Source: Planctomycetota bacterium (GTDB taxonomy: Bacteria; Planctomycetota; UBA1135; GCA-002686595). Taken from it: a stretch of 41,954 nucleotides of DNA. A model generated the notes under the pieces. The model worked only from the letters and a program-made list of their open reading frames with translations, had not been told where the DNA came from and did no database searches. Of this stretch, positions 1 to 8,361 are shown in pieces. Positions within the stretch are counted from its first letter, which is position 1. Each line of letters starts with the position of its first letter. The position numbers were made by a program, and so were the translations under genes. The stretch spans positions 1 to 41,954 of the forward strand of contig JADLBP010000184.1 of the NCBI GenBank assembly GCA_020847695.1, written 5' to 3'.

Positions 1-207
1 GCGCTTCGACGCGAAGCCGCGCGCGACGGTCGCGAGCCAGCCGCCGAAGCGCTCGAAGCTCGCCGGCGGGGCGACCAGCGCCCGGAGCCAGGTCTCCTGC
101 TCGATGTCCGCCGCGTCGTCGCGGTCGGCGGCGACGTCGATCGCGAGCGCGCGCAACGCCCCGGCGTGCGAGGCGATCAGCGTGTCGGGGATTCGTCGGG
201 GAGCCAT
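1..207 (-). CDS. RNA polymerase sigma factor, ECF/sigma-70 family (5' part only)
   Basis: The first 69 codons of a gene that leaves the window at its left edge. The start is the ATG at 205-207. The visible part reads as sigma-70 region 2 of an ECF-like factor: an N-terminal helix (SHAGALRALAID), an acidic stretch ending in ADIEQETWLRAL, and a GWLATVARGFASKR segment. The D-x-x-Q-E/D-T-W-L pattern followed by a W-L-x-x-V-A-R-N-like helix is characteristic of region 2.1-2.4 in ECF sigma factors, including many planctomycete ones. Region 4 is not visible, so subgroup and regulation cannot be judged. It is divergent from the AlkP operon that begins at 561. The family call rests on a short fragment. 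Confidence 0.72.
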   Translation of the reverse strand, partial: MAPRRIPDTLIASHAGALRALAIDVAADRDDAADIEQETWLRALVAPPASFERFGGWLATVARGFASKR

Positions 208-560
208 GGCCTGCTCGGGAGCATTGTCGGGGACTTACCCCCGGCCGGGCCGGTCGCCCTGCAAGCTCGCACGGAATTCCGCCGCGCCCGGCGTCCCGGG
301 AATGAGCGGATCGTCACCCGGTTCAGGTGGGTGTTGCGCGTCTTCCGGCGCTCCGCAGTCCACCCGCCGCGCGCGGTCGAGACCGCCTGGTTCCAGCGCC
401 AGGCCCGAGCGCAGGCGAATCCCTGCGCTGGGCCCGTTAGAATCGGCGGTTCGTCCGCCAGGCTGGGGAAGGCCGCGTCCCCCCAAGGCCCTCCAGCGGT
501 CCGAAAGCTCGTCCGATAAGGCCGGACGAGCCGTCCGGGCCACGTCCGACCGTCCACACC
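208..560. other. Divergent intergenic region with candidate promoter
   Basis: These 353 bp separate the sigma-factor start from the AlkP operon. I see no convincing gene; short open frames here have unnatural composition. A TANNNT box (TAGAAT, 438-443) lies 117 bp upstream of the GTG at 561 and is the best candidate -10 element. No clear Shine-Dalgarno sequence precedes that GTG. Confidence 0.4.
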
Positions 561-2726
561 GTGAAACGCTTTCTGTCGATCGATCCGCGCTCGCTCGGGC
601 GGGCGGCCCGCATCACTCTCCTCGTCGCGCTCGGCGCTTGGCTTTCGGCCCGGCCCGCGCACGCCTACATCGGGCCGGGCGCCGGCATCGCGGCCGCGGG
701 TTCGGTGCTCGTGCTCGCCGGGACCTTCCTGTTGGCGGTCGGCATCGTGCTGACCTGGCCTCTGAAGGCCGCGGTGCGCTACGTCGCGAAGCGCGGCGCG
801 ACCAAGCCGAAGGTGAAGCGCGTGATCGTGCTCGGCCTCGACGGCTTCGATCCGGGCCTCGCGAAGAAGTACATGGACGAAGGGCGGATGCCCAACTTCG
901 TCCAGCTCGCGAAGGAAGGCGTGTTCTCGCCGCTCGACACCGCGTGCCCGTCGATCTCGCCGGTCGCGTGGTCGACGTTCGCGACCGGCGTCGACGCGTC
1001 GCGGCACAACATCTACGACTTCCTGACGCGCGATCCCTGCTCGTACTTCCCGATCCTCTCGTCGACCGACATCCGCACCGTGCCGCGCACGTTGAACCTC
1101 GGCTTCGCGCAGGTTCCGTTCGGCCAGAAGCCGGTGTATCGCAGCCTGCAGAAGAGCCAGCCGTTCTGGAAGCTGCTCGGCCAGCGCTACGTCTGGTCGT
1201 CGATCATCCGCGTGCCGATCACGTTCCCGCCGCAGCCCTTCAAGAACGGCACGCTGCTCTCCGGCATGTGCGTGCCCGACTTGCTCGGCACGCAGGGCAC
1301 GTTCTCCTTCTATTCGACGAAGGCGCGCGTCGCCGGCACGCGCATCGGCGGCCAGCAGTACCAGATCCGTCGCAAGGGCAACGTGATCGAGTCGAACCTG
1401 ACCGGCCCGCGCGGCGGCGACGGCCATCCGCTGAAGTGTCCGTTCACGATCGAGCTCGACGACGCTCGGAAGCGCGTGACGATCAAGGTCGGCAAGGACG
1501 TCGCGACCGTCGGCGTGCGCGAGTACACGCCGTGGATGGTGATCCCGTTCGGCAAGATCCAGGGCATCGCGCGCCTCTACGTGCAGACGTGGGAGGGCGA
1601 GGACTTCGAGCTCTACGTCACGCCGATCAACATCGATCCGGACGCGCCGGTGATGCCGATCAGCCACCCGTTCGTCTATTCGATCTACCTGGCGAAGCTG
1701 CACGGCCGGTTCGCGACGCTCGGGCTCGCCGAGGACACTTGGGCGCTCAACGAGCGCGTCGTCGACGAAGAAGCGTTCCTGAAGCAGGCGTGGTTGATCT
1801 ACGAGGAGCGCAAGAAGCACCTCTGGGATGCGATCGAGAAGACGAAGTCGGGCTTCGTCACCGTCGTGTTCGACACGTCGGACCGCATCTGCCACATGTT
1901 CTATCGCTACCTCGATCCGACGCACCCGGCGAACGCGGGCAAGGACACGACGAAGCACGCGAACGTGATCCCGGAGATGTACGCGAAGATGGACGAGCTC
2001 GTCGGCGAAGTCCGCGCGAAGCTCGGGAACGATCCGGACACCGTGCTGATGGTCATCAGCGACCACGGCTTCTGCAACTTCCGCCGCGGCGTCAACCTGA
2101 ACACGTGGTTGAAGGAGAACGGCTACCTCGTCCTGAAGGACGGCGCCGAGACGTCGCCCGACTGGTTCGCGAAGGTCGATTGGACGAAGACCAAGGCGTT
2201 CACACTCGGCCTGACCGGCGTCTTCATCAACCGCAAGGGTCGCGAAGGCAAGGGCATCGTCGAGAAGGGGCCGGAGCTCGACAAGCTCTGCCACGAGCTC
2301 AAGGAGAAGCTCGAAGCGCTGCGCGATCCGATCGACGGGCAGCCGGTGATCAAGGAAGTGTTCCTGACGCGGGAAGCCCACAAGGGGCCGTACGCGGACA
2401 TGGCTCCCGAGCTCCTGATCGGTTACCACCGCGGCTTCCGCCACTCGTGGGAGTGCGCGACCGGCTCGGTGACCAAGGAGACGTTCACCGACAACACGCG
2501 CTCGTGGTCCGGTGACCACTGCGTCGATCCGCGGCTCGTGCCCGGCGTCTTCTGGTGCAACCGCAAGATCGACACGAAGCAGCCCGCGTTGATCGACATG
2601 GCTCCGACGGTGCTCGACCTGTTCGGCATCGAAGTGCCGAGCTACATGCAAGGCAAGCCCCTGTTCGGCGCGACCACGCCGACGAAGCCGTCCGCGTCCG
2701 CGCCGTCGCAGAAGGTGAGCGCATGA
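561..2726 (+). CDS. AlkP-superfamily phosphohydrolase/phosphomutase (COG3379-like), exported or membrane-anchored
   Basis: 721 residues with a GTG start. A signal sequence ending in AHA is followed by YIGPGAG and a membrane segment (about residues 38-66), so the enzyme domain is probably tethered to the membrane. The metal-dependent AlkP fold is clear. D94 lies in LGLDGFDP. The predicted nucleophile lies in SPVAWSTF (S138/T139). D441 and H445 are in DTSDRICHMF, D501/H502 in SDHGF, and H653 in SGDHCVDP. All metal ligands expected for the nucleotide pyrophosphatase/phosphodiesterase branch are therefore present. The substrate is unknown; phosphodiester or nucleotide cleavage is the family expectation. 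It is the first gene of a five-gene operon, and its TGA overlaps the ATG of the paralogous next gene (ATGA). Confidence 0.88.
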   Translation: MKRFLSIDPRSLGRAARITLLVALGAWLSARPAHAYIGPGAGIAAAGSVLVLAGTFLLAVGIVLTWPLKAAVRYVAKRGATKPKVKRVIVLGLDGFDPGLAKKYMDEGRMPNFVQLAKEGVFSPLDTACPSISPVAWSTFATGVDASRHNIYDFLTRDPCSYFPILSSTDIRTVPRTLNLGFAQVPFGQKPVYRSLQKSQPFWKLLGQRYVWSSIIRVPITFPPQPFKNGTLLSGMCVPDLLGTQGTFSFYSTKARVAGTRIGGQQYQIRRKGNVIESNLTGPRGGDGHPLKCPFTIELDDARKRVTIKVGKDVATVGVREYTPWMVIPFGKIQGIARLYVQTWEGEDFELYVTPINIDPDAPVMPISHPFVYSIYLAKLHGRFATLGLAEDTWALNERVVDEEAFLKQAWLIYEERKKHLWDAIEKTKSGFVTVVFDTSDRICHMFYRYLDPTHPANAGKDTTKHANVIPEMYAKMDELVGEVRAKLGNDPDTVLMVISDHGFCNFRRGVNLNTWLKENGYLVLKDGAETSPDWFAKVDWTKTKAFTLGLTGVFINRKGREGKGIVEKGPELDKLCHELKEKLEALRDPIDGQPVIKEVFLTREAHKGPYADMAPELLIGYHRGFRHSWECATGSVTKETFTDNTRSWSGDHCVDPRLVPGVFWCNRKIDTKQPALIDMAPTVLDLFGIEVPSYMQGKPLFGATTPTKPSASAPSQKVSA

Positions 2727-4858
2727 GGTTGCCGCGCTGGACGACGTATCCCGCGCTCGCGGTGATCCTGGGCATGATCGTGATCGCGGTGCCGACGCGT
2801 CGCGATCCGGGGCTCGATCGGACGGTGACCGCGCCGGACCATCCGCGCGTCGTCGTCATCGGCATCGACGGGATGGACCCGGAGATCCTCCAGGAGACGA
2901 TCCAGCTCTTCCCCGAGCGCATGCAGAACTTAGCCAAGCTCGCGGCGGAGCAGGGGATCCACTCGCTCGGCACGTCCAACCCGCCGCAGTCTCCGGTCGC
3001 GTGGTCGAACTTCATCACCGGGCGCAATCCGGGCGGCCACGGGATCTACGACTTCATCCACCGCGATCTGACGACGCGCATGGCGCTGCCGTCGACGACG
3101 AAGTCGACCGAGGCGCACGAGCTCTCGCTCTGGAGTGACTGGCAGCTCCCACTGTTCGGCGGCGACACGCTCTCCAACCGCACCGGCGACACGTTCTGGG
3201 GCCTGCTCGCGAAAGCCGGCATTCCCGCGGACGTCTGGCGCATCCCCGCGAACTTCCCGGTCGAGGAATCGCTCGGGCTCTCGTTCTCCGGGATGATGAC
3301 GCCGGCGCTGGACTCGGCGTACGGCAAGTTCACCTTCTACACGACCAATCCGCCGACCGACTCGCGCATCTCCGAGCACAAGATCCAGTCGGTGACCGTG
3401 CGCAACGGCGTGATCAGCAACGCGCGCCTCGACGGTCCGCCCAACGCGTTCAAGAAGCTCGACGAGAAGACCCACGAGCCGCCGGCGGTCACCGTGCCGC
3501 TCAAGATCTTCGTCGACGAAGCGAACGACGCCGCCGCGGTCGAGCTCGACGGCCGCGTCGTCGTACTGCGCCCCGGCGAATGGAGCGAGTTCGTCCCCGC
3601 GACGTTCAGCTCGCTGCCGATGGGCGTCGCCGACGTCACCGGCATCGTGCGCTTCTACCTGCGCAGCGTGACGCCGGAGTTCGAGATGTACGCCTCGCCG
3701 GTGAACATCGATCCTTCCGCGCCGGCGGCGCCGGTCAGCGAACCGGCGGACGCGAGCGTCGAGCTCGCCGCTCCCGCGCCCGAAGGCATCGGTCCGTACT
3801 ACACGCAGGGCATGGCCGAGGACGTCGGCGCGCTGAAGGCCGAGGTGCTGACGCCGCCCGAGTTCATGGACCAGGCGCAGCTCGTGCACGACGAGAGCAC
3901 GCGGATGCTCGACTACGCGCTCGACCACTACGTCGAGAAGCAAGCGGGCGGGCTGCTCTTCTTCTACTTCTCGTCGGTCGACCTCTGCTGCCACATGATG
4001 TGGCGTCACTCCGACGAGCAGCACCCGCACCACGACAAGGTCTTCGCGGCTCAGGACTCGTCGAAGTGGTCGCAGCGTCCCGGCAGCACGTGGAAGGACA
4101 CCGTCCACGACCTGTACATGCGCATGGATCCGGTGATCGGGCACATCCGCGATCGACTGGCGTCCGACACGACGCTGATCCTGATGAGCGACCACGGCTT
4201 CGCGCCGTACCGCCGCAAGTTCAGCCTCAACACGTGGCTGCTCGAGAACGGCTATCTCGTGTTGAAGGATGGCGTTTCGAAGGAGCTCCCGGAGGACGAT
4301 CCGGCGCACCGCGAGGTCTACCTGAACTCGGTCGACTGGTCGAAGACGCGCGCGTACGGCATGGGCTTCCAGGGCCTCTACCTGAACCTCGCCGGTCGCG
4401 AGCTCGACGACCCGCACACCCCCGAGAACGAAGCCGGCATCGTCGAGCGGGGCGCGCAGGCCGACGCGTTGCTCGCGGAGCTGAAGACCAAGCTCGAAGC
4501 GATCGTCGACCCCAAGGACGGCGGCCGTGTCGTGCTGCGCTGCGATCTCGCGAAGGACATCTACACCGGCGACCGCGTCGCGGACGCACCCGACATCGTC
4601 GTCGGCTACAATGCGGATTACGGCAACAGCGACGAGGCTTCCGTCGGGCGCATCCCCGACCAAGTGCTCTCGGACAACCTGGGCGGCACCTTCAACGGCA
4701 GCCATTTGATGGCGCCCGAAGTGGTGCAGGGCATCCTGATGTCCAACCGCCCGGTCCGACCGGGAGCGCACGGTCTGGAGGACCTGACGGTCGATCTCCT
4801 CGAGCGCTACGGCGTCAAGCCCGGGCCCGGCATGAACGGCCACCCGGTCATCCAGTAG
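2723..4858 (+). CDS. AlkP-superfamily phosphohydrolase, second paralogue
   Basis: 711 residues. I chose the ATG at 2723 because it overlaps the upstream stop (ATGA) and is followed by a normal signal anchor (LPRWTTYPALAVILGMIVIAVP). An upstream in-frame extension to 2555 is low-complexity read-through of the previous gene. Catalytic elements match the neighbour: D49 (GIDGMDPE), S95 in SPVAWSNF, D420/H424 (VDLCCHMMW), D490/H491 (MSDHGF) and H661 (NGSHLMAP). The last ligand motif differs from that of the first copy (GSH against GDH), so the substrates may differ. Overall similarity to the upstream gene points to an old tandem duplication with both copies retained and apparently active. The active site should lie outside the inner membrane. 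Confidence 0.88.
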   Translation: MRLPRWTTYPALAVILGMIVIAVPTRRDPGLDRTVTAPDHPRVVVIGIDGMDPEILQETIQLFPERMQNLAKLAAEQGIHSLGTSNPPQSPVAWSNFITGRNPGGHGIYDFIHRDLTTRMALPSTTKSTEAHELSLWSDWQLPLFGGDTLSNRTGDTFWGLLAKAGIPADVWRIPANFPVEESLGLSFSGMMTPALDSAYGKFTFYTTNPPTDSRISEHKIQSVTVRNGVISNARLDGPPNAFKKLDEKTHEPPAVTVPLKIFVDEANDAAAVELDGRVVVLRPGEWSEFVPATFSSLPMGVADVTGIVRFYLRSVTPEFEMYASPVNIDPSAPAAPVSEPADASVELAAPAPEGIGPYYTQGMAEDVGALKAEVLTPPEFMDQAQLVHDESTRMLDYALDHYVEKQAGGLLFFYFSSVDLCCHMMWRHSDEQHPHHDKVFAAQDSSKWSQRPGSTWKDTVHDLYMRMDPVIGHIRDRLASDTTLILMSDHGFAPYRRKFSLNTWLLENGYLVLKDGVSKELPEDDPAHREVYLNSVDWSKTRAYGMGFQGLYLNLAGRELDDPHTPENEAGIVERGAQADALLAELKTKLEAIVDPKDGGRVVLRCDLAKDIYTGDRVADAPDIVVGYNADYGNSDEASVGRIPDQVLSDNLGGTFNGSHLMAPEVVQGILMSNRPVRPGAHGLEDLTVDLLERYGVKPGPGMNGHPVIQ

Positions 4859-4882
4859 ACCCACCACGAAAGGCAAAGAGCC

Positions 4883-5077
4883 ATGTTCGGCGGACCGAAG
4901 ATCAAGATCGACAAGGACCTCCTCGAGCGCGTCAAGAAGATCAGCGAGCTCGCGGGCTACGCCAGCCCCGAGGAGTTCATCATCCACTGCGTCGAGAAGG
5001 AGCTCGCCCAATTCGAAGGCGCGCAGTCCGACGCGGAGATCACCGAGAAGCTGAAGGGCCTCGGCTACATCAGCTGA
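4883..5077 (+). CDS. Small ribbon-helix-helix-like protein with LGYIS C-terminus
   Basis: 64 residues, 24 bp after the second AlkP gene, with a purine-rich AAAGGCAAAG ahead of the ATG. The predicted order is a short strand (KIKIDKDLL), a helix (ERVKKISELAGY) and a second helix (SPEEFIIHCVEKELAQF). This is the layout of the ribbon-helix-helix (CopG/MetJ/Arc-like) fold, so it may be a dimeric DNA-binding protein controlling the operon. The last residues (EKLKGLGYIS) resemble the L-x-x-LGY-V/I tail that ends many planctomycete and acidobacterial sulfatase and AlkP-type enzymes. A role as an accessory to the two hydrolases is therefore also possible. I cannot choose between these from sequence alone. 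Confidence 0.75.
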   Translation: MFGGPKIKIDKDLLERVKKISELAGYASPEEFIIHCVEKELAQFEGAQSDAEITEKLKGLGYIS

Positions 5078-5113
5078 GCGACCGTTCGCTCCCAAGTCCG
5101 CACCGTCCCCGGG

Positions 5114-5998
5114 ATGAACGCGCTCAACGGCTTCTTCAACACGCTGTTCGATTGGGTCCTGCTCCCTCTGGAGAAGGTGGGCCCGCAGACTGCGTTGATC
5201 GTCGTGTCGGGCGTGTTCGGCGTGCTCGCGCTCGCGATCTTCAAGTTCATCTCGTTCCAGAAGGGGATCGCGTCGGTCAAGGACCGCATCAAGGGTCACA
5301 TGATCGAGATCCGCCTGTTCCAGGACGACCTCGCGGTCGTCGGCAGCGCGGTCGCGAAGGTGCTCTTCCGCAACGTGCAGTACCTCGCGCTGAACTTCGG
5401 GCCGTTCATCCCGCTCGCGATCCCGTTCCTGTTCGTCACGGCCCAGCTCGTCACGCGCTACGCGTACGAGCCCGCTCACGTGGTCGCCGCGGACGCCAAG
5501 CTGCTGCCCGGCCAGGGCACGATGCTCGAGGTGCGGCTCGCCGAAGGCCGCGAGGCGGAGATCGCCGGGCTCCAAGTCGTCCTGCCGGCCGGAGTGAAGG
5601 CGCTCTCGCCGCTGGTGCGCAGCCCGTACGAGGGCCGCGCGTTCCAGGAGGTCGTCGCGACCGCGTCGGGCGTGCATCAGCTCGAGTTCGTGCTCGCCGA
5701 CGGCACGCGCGAGACCAAGAGCTTCGTCGCCGGCGACGCTTCGCTGCGCGCGATGCAGCCGCGGCGAGTCTCGAGCTCGCAGTGGTGGAACCTCGCTTCG
5801 CCGGACGATTGCGCGGCGCTCTGGCCCGCCGAGCCGACGTTCGACTCCGGCTCGCCGTTCCGTTCGATCGCGCTGCGCTACCCCGATCGCGACCTCGGAT
5901 GGCTGCCGGCGGGCGAAGGCGGAGTGCTGATCGCGTTCGTCGTCGCCTCGATGCTGTTCGGCATCGCCGCGCTGAAGCCGCTCGGCGTCACGATCTGA
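5114..5998 (+). CDS. Conserved three-TM membrane protein with periplasmic beta-rich domain
   Basis: 294 residues. A first membrane helix (about residues 22-44) is followed by a charged amphipathic stretch of about 50 residues (QKGIASVKDRIKGHMIEIRL onward). A second membrane helix follows (about 92-115). A soluble domain of about 140 residues, rich in predicted beta strands, ends before a third helix at the C-terminus (about 270-290). The TM - basic amphipathic segment - TM order recalls DUF106/Oxa1-superfamily proteins, but I see no decisive motif and treat that only as a lead. It lies between the RHH gene and the HD gene in one operon, and its stop overlaps the next start by one base (TGATG), so translational coupling is likely. 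Function unknown. Confidence 0.8.
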   Translation: MNALNGFFNTLFDWVLLPLEKVGPQTALIVVSGVFGVLALAIFKFISFQKGIASVKDRIKGHMIEIRLFQDDLAVVGSAVAKVLFRNVQYLALNFGPFIPLAIPFLFVTAQLVTRYAYEPAHVVAADAKLLPGQGTMLEVRLAEGREAEIAGLQVVLPAGVKALSPLVRSPYEGRAFQEVVATASGVHQLEFVLADGTRETKSFVAGDASLRAMQPRRVSSSQWWNLASPDDCAALWPAEPTFDSGSPFRSIALRYPDRDLGWLPAGEGGVLIAFVVASMLFGIAALKPLGVTI

Positions 5999-6558
5999 TG
6001 TTCTCGTCGGGAGTCGAGCGCGCGATCCAAGTCAGCATCGCCGCGCACGCCGGGCAGACGCGCAAGGGCTCGCTCGACACACCGTACGTCGTCCACCCGA
6101 TCCACGTCGCGCTGCTGCTCGCCCGCCACGGCGCCGACGAGGAGACCGTGCAGGCCGGTCTGCTCCACGACGTGGTCGAGGACTGCGAGGGTTGGTCGCT
6201 CGCCCGCGTCGCCCAGGAGTTCAGCCCGCGCGTCGCGACGATCGTCGGCGACCTCACCGAGGACAAGTCGAAGTCCTGGGAGGAGCGCAAGCGCTGGGCG
6301 GTCGAGCACGTCGCGCACATGTCGGCGGAATCGGCGGCGGTCAAGGCCGCGGACAAGCTCCACAACCTCTCGTCGCTGCTCGCCGAGCTGCGCTCGAACG
6401 CCGATCACGCTCAGGTCTGGTCGAAGTTCAAGGGCGGTCGCGACCGCACGCTGCAGATGTCGGGCGACCTCGTCGACGCGCTCCATGCGCGCCTCGACTC
6501 AGCGCTCTCGCGCGAGCTTCTCGCGACGATGCAGGCGTTGCGCGCTGCCGCGCGCTGA
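5998..6558 (+). CDS. HD-domain protein, SpoT/MESH1-like (ppGpp hydrolase candidate)
   Basis: 186 residues consisting essentially of one HD domain. Recognisable SpoT/RelA hydrolase-type motifs are AHAGQTRKGS...PYVVHPIHVA near the N-terminus, LLHDVVED with the H57-D58 metal pair and the E61-D62 catalytic pair, and KAADKLHNLSSL with the distal Asp ligand. There is no synthetase, TGS or ACT domain. It therefore resembles small alarmone hydrolases (MESH1 type) acting on ppGpp or related nucleotides in the cytoplasm, with manganese as the usual cofactor in the family. It is the last gene of the AlkP operon and overlaps its upstream neighbour by one base. Substrate choice is an inference; some MESH1-like proteins hydrolyse other nucleotides such as NADPH. 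Confidence 0.85.
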   Translation: MFSSGVERAIQVSIAAHAGQTRKGSLDTPYVVHPIHVALLLARHGADEETVQAGLLHDVVEDCEGWSLARVAQEFSPRVATIVGDLTEDKSKSWEERKRWAVEHVAHMSAESAAVKAADKLHNLSSLLAELRSNADHAQVWSKFKGGRDRTLQMSGDLVDALHARLDSALSRELLATMQALRAAAR

Positions 6559-6586
6559 GCGGACTGGGCGGCCCGGCGACCCGCGG

Positions 6587-6592
6587 TACACT
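6587..6592 (+). promoter_or_regulatory. Candidate -10 box of metallopeptidase gene
   Basis: TACACT in the context GCGGTACACTGACC, 56 bp upstream of the ATG at 6649, in the 90-bp gap after the AlkP operon. It matches the TANNNT pattern seen before other genes in the window. No clear -35 element. Confidence 0.35.
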
Positions 6593-6648
6593 GACCGCCG
6601 TCCTCCAGTGGCGACTCGGCGCGGCGGGGGACGGGAGCTTCGCTGAAG

Positions 6649-8253
6649 ATGCACCTCCGTTCCTGTCGCGCGGCGTACGTCCGGCGCGTGTCGCAGTGCT
6701 TGGTGGCCTGGCTGGCCGCCTGCTCGCTCGCATTCGCGCAGGGCGGCTACACGAAGGAGGCGTTCCCGGACATCGGGCTGAGCCTCGAACGCGCGCGCGA
6801 CTACGAGCAGGTGCCGCTGCAACCCGACGAAGACCTCGTCGTGCTGCTCTACGCCGAGAAGATCCCGAAGAACCCGAAGGAGCGTCGCGCGGTCCGACCG
6901 ACGCTCGAAATCGTCTGGCTCGATTGGGTGCCCGATCCGGTCGCGAAGCCGCGCACCGACGGCGGCGCGCCGGCGGGCTCGACACCGGAACCGAAGGCCG
7001 ATGCGAAGAACGCGGCGCCCCCGGTGCCGTTGCCGATCAACAGCTTCGAGCGCTACGCGGGGCGTCGGCTCAAGGAGTACAAGCTGGCGGAGCCCGCGAT
7101 CCTGAAGCCGCGCGACGGCTACACGGTGCGCACCGTCGAGCTCGAGGAGTTCAAGCCTTCGAAGCCCGAGGTGCTCGGGTTCGCGTACGTGCTCGAGCAG
7201 GAGCAGAAGCGCACCGTCGCGCTGGTCGGCTTCTGCGCGGAGGACGACTTCAAGGAGCAGTCGAAGATCTGGCGCTACATGGGCGACCACCTCGACGTCA
7301 GCGAGCCCGCCGAGGCCGACTTCGCCAAGCTCGAGCGCAAGTACGCGCACTCCGGTCTGCGCGGCGCCGACTACCGCATCCGTGTGCGCTCGAAGATGGT
7401 GCGCGGTTGGCAAGCCGAGGACACGCCGAACTTCATCGTCGTGCACCACACGCCCGACCAACCGCTCGTCCGCAAGATCGTCAACGACATCGAGATCCTG
7501 CACGACGAGTACGAGAAGCTCTTCCCGCCCGCGCTGCCGATCGAAGCGGTGTCGACGGTACGGATCTGCCGCGATCAGGGCGAGTACATGCTCTACGGCG
7601 GCATGGAGAACACCGCGGGCTATTGGAACTCCGCGACGGAGGAGCTCGTGCTCTACGACGCGACGGTGAAGGAGAAAGGCAAGCGCCCGCGCGTCGACGG
7701 CACGTTCATCGCGCTCTATCACGAGGCCTTCCACCAGTACATCCACTACTCGACGGGCGAGCTCCCGCCGCACTCGTGGTTCAACGAAGGCACCGGCGAC
7801 TACTTCTCCGGCGCGCGCGTGCAGGGCAACAAGGTCACGCGCATCGGACCGAACTCGTGGCGTGTCGAATTGATCCGTGAAGCGCTCGCGCAGGGCGTCG
7901 TCGTGCCGTGGAAGGACATCCTGCGCTTCGAGCAGGCCGACTACTACGCGCCGGGTCGCGTCGCGATCTGCTATGCGCAGGGCTGGTCGATGATCTACTT
8001 CCTGCGCACGTCGAAGGTGGTCAAGGCGAACGCGCGTTGGTCTGCGATCCTGCCGACGTACTTCGACGAGCTCAAAGCGGCGTACGCGGACGAGCTCGCG
8101 AAGCTCGGCGACGCCGCGAAGGACGGCGGCAAGCGCTTCGAGGCCGGCAAGCGAGCTCGCACGCGCGCGCTCGACCTCGCGTTCGAAGGTGTCGACATCG
8201 GCGAGCTCGAAAGCGCGTGGAAGGACTTCGTGCGCGAGCTCGAGGACGACTGA
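6649..8253 (+). CDS. Secreted zinc metallopeptidase (gluzincin, HExxH...E)
   Basis: 534 residues with an N-terminal signal peptide ending in LAFAQG. The first 230 residues or so form a lysine- and glutamate-rich region without a motif I recognise. The catalytic domain is in the C-terminal half: HEAFHQY supplies H358, E359 and H362, and NEGTGDYFSG supplies the third zinc ligand, E380. That spacing is the gluzincin arrangement, close to DUF1570-type planctomycete peptidases. The preceding segment (about 260-350) contains FIVVHHTPDQPLVRKIVNDI, typical of the domain that precedes HExxH in these proteins. It should act in the periplasm or outside the cell. It is transcribed separately from the AlkP operon and converges on the CysQ-like gene. 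Confidence 0.85.
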   Translation: MHLRSCRAAYVRRVSQCLVAWLAACSLAFAQGGYTKEAFPDIGLSLERARDYEQVPLQPDEDLVVLLYAEKIPKNPKERRAVRPTLEIVWLDWVPDPVAKPRTDGGAPAGSTPEPKADAKNAAPPVPLPINSFERYAGRRLKEYKLAEPAILKPRDGYTVRTVELEEFKPSKPEVLGFAYVLEQEQKRTVALVGFCAEDDFKEQSKIWRYMGDHLDVSEPAEADFAKLERKYAHSGLRGADYRIRVRSKMVRGWQAEDTPNFIVVHHTPDQPLVRKIVNDIEILHDEYEKLFPPALPIEAVSTVRICRDQGEYMLYGGMENTAGYWNSATEELVLYDATVKEKGKRPRVDGTFIALYHEAFHQYIHYSTGELPPHSWFNEGTGDYFSGARVQGNKVTRIGPNSWRVELIREALAQGVVVPWKDILRFEQADYYAPGRVAICYAQGWSMIYFLRTSKVVKANARWSAILPTYFDELKAAYADELAKLGDAAKDGGKRFEAGKRARTRALDLAFEGVDIGELESAWKDFVRELEDD

Positions 8254-8361
8254 TTCATCGCGCGGCGTCGCGTCGCGCGCGCCACGCGGCCGAGCGCCGA
8301 CGCGCTCGACGGTCCGTCACTCCGGCCCCGCGCGGCCCGGGCGCCCGCGTCGACTCCGGGC

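Noticed and set aside
177-2651. Very long open frame on the minus strand opposite the first AlkP gene, and similar ones opposite most genes (for example 2930-5677, 19734-22142, 21868-24420)
   Set aside because: Their translations are Arg/Ala/Asp-rich without motifs, while the opposite frame encodes clear enzymes. They are antisense frames kept open by high GC.
4883-5077. Antitoxin of a toxin-antitoxin pair (ribbon-helix-helix protein), likewise the YwqK-like gene at 13376-13807
   Set aside because: No small toxin gene adjoins either gene. Both sit within operons of larger enzymes, and the YwqK antitoxin label is only a distant annotation.
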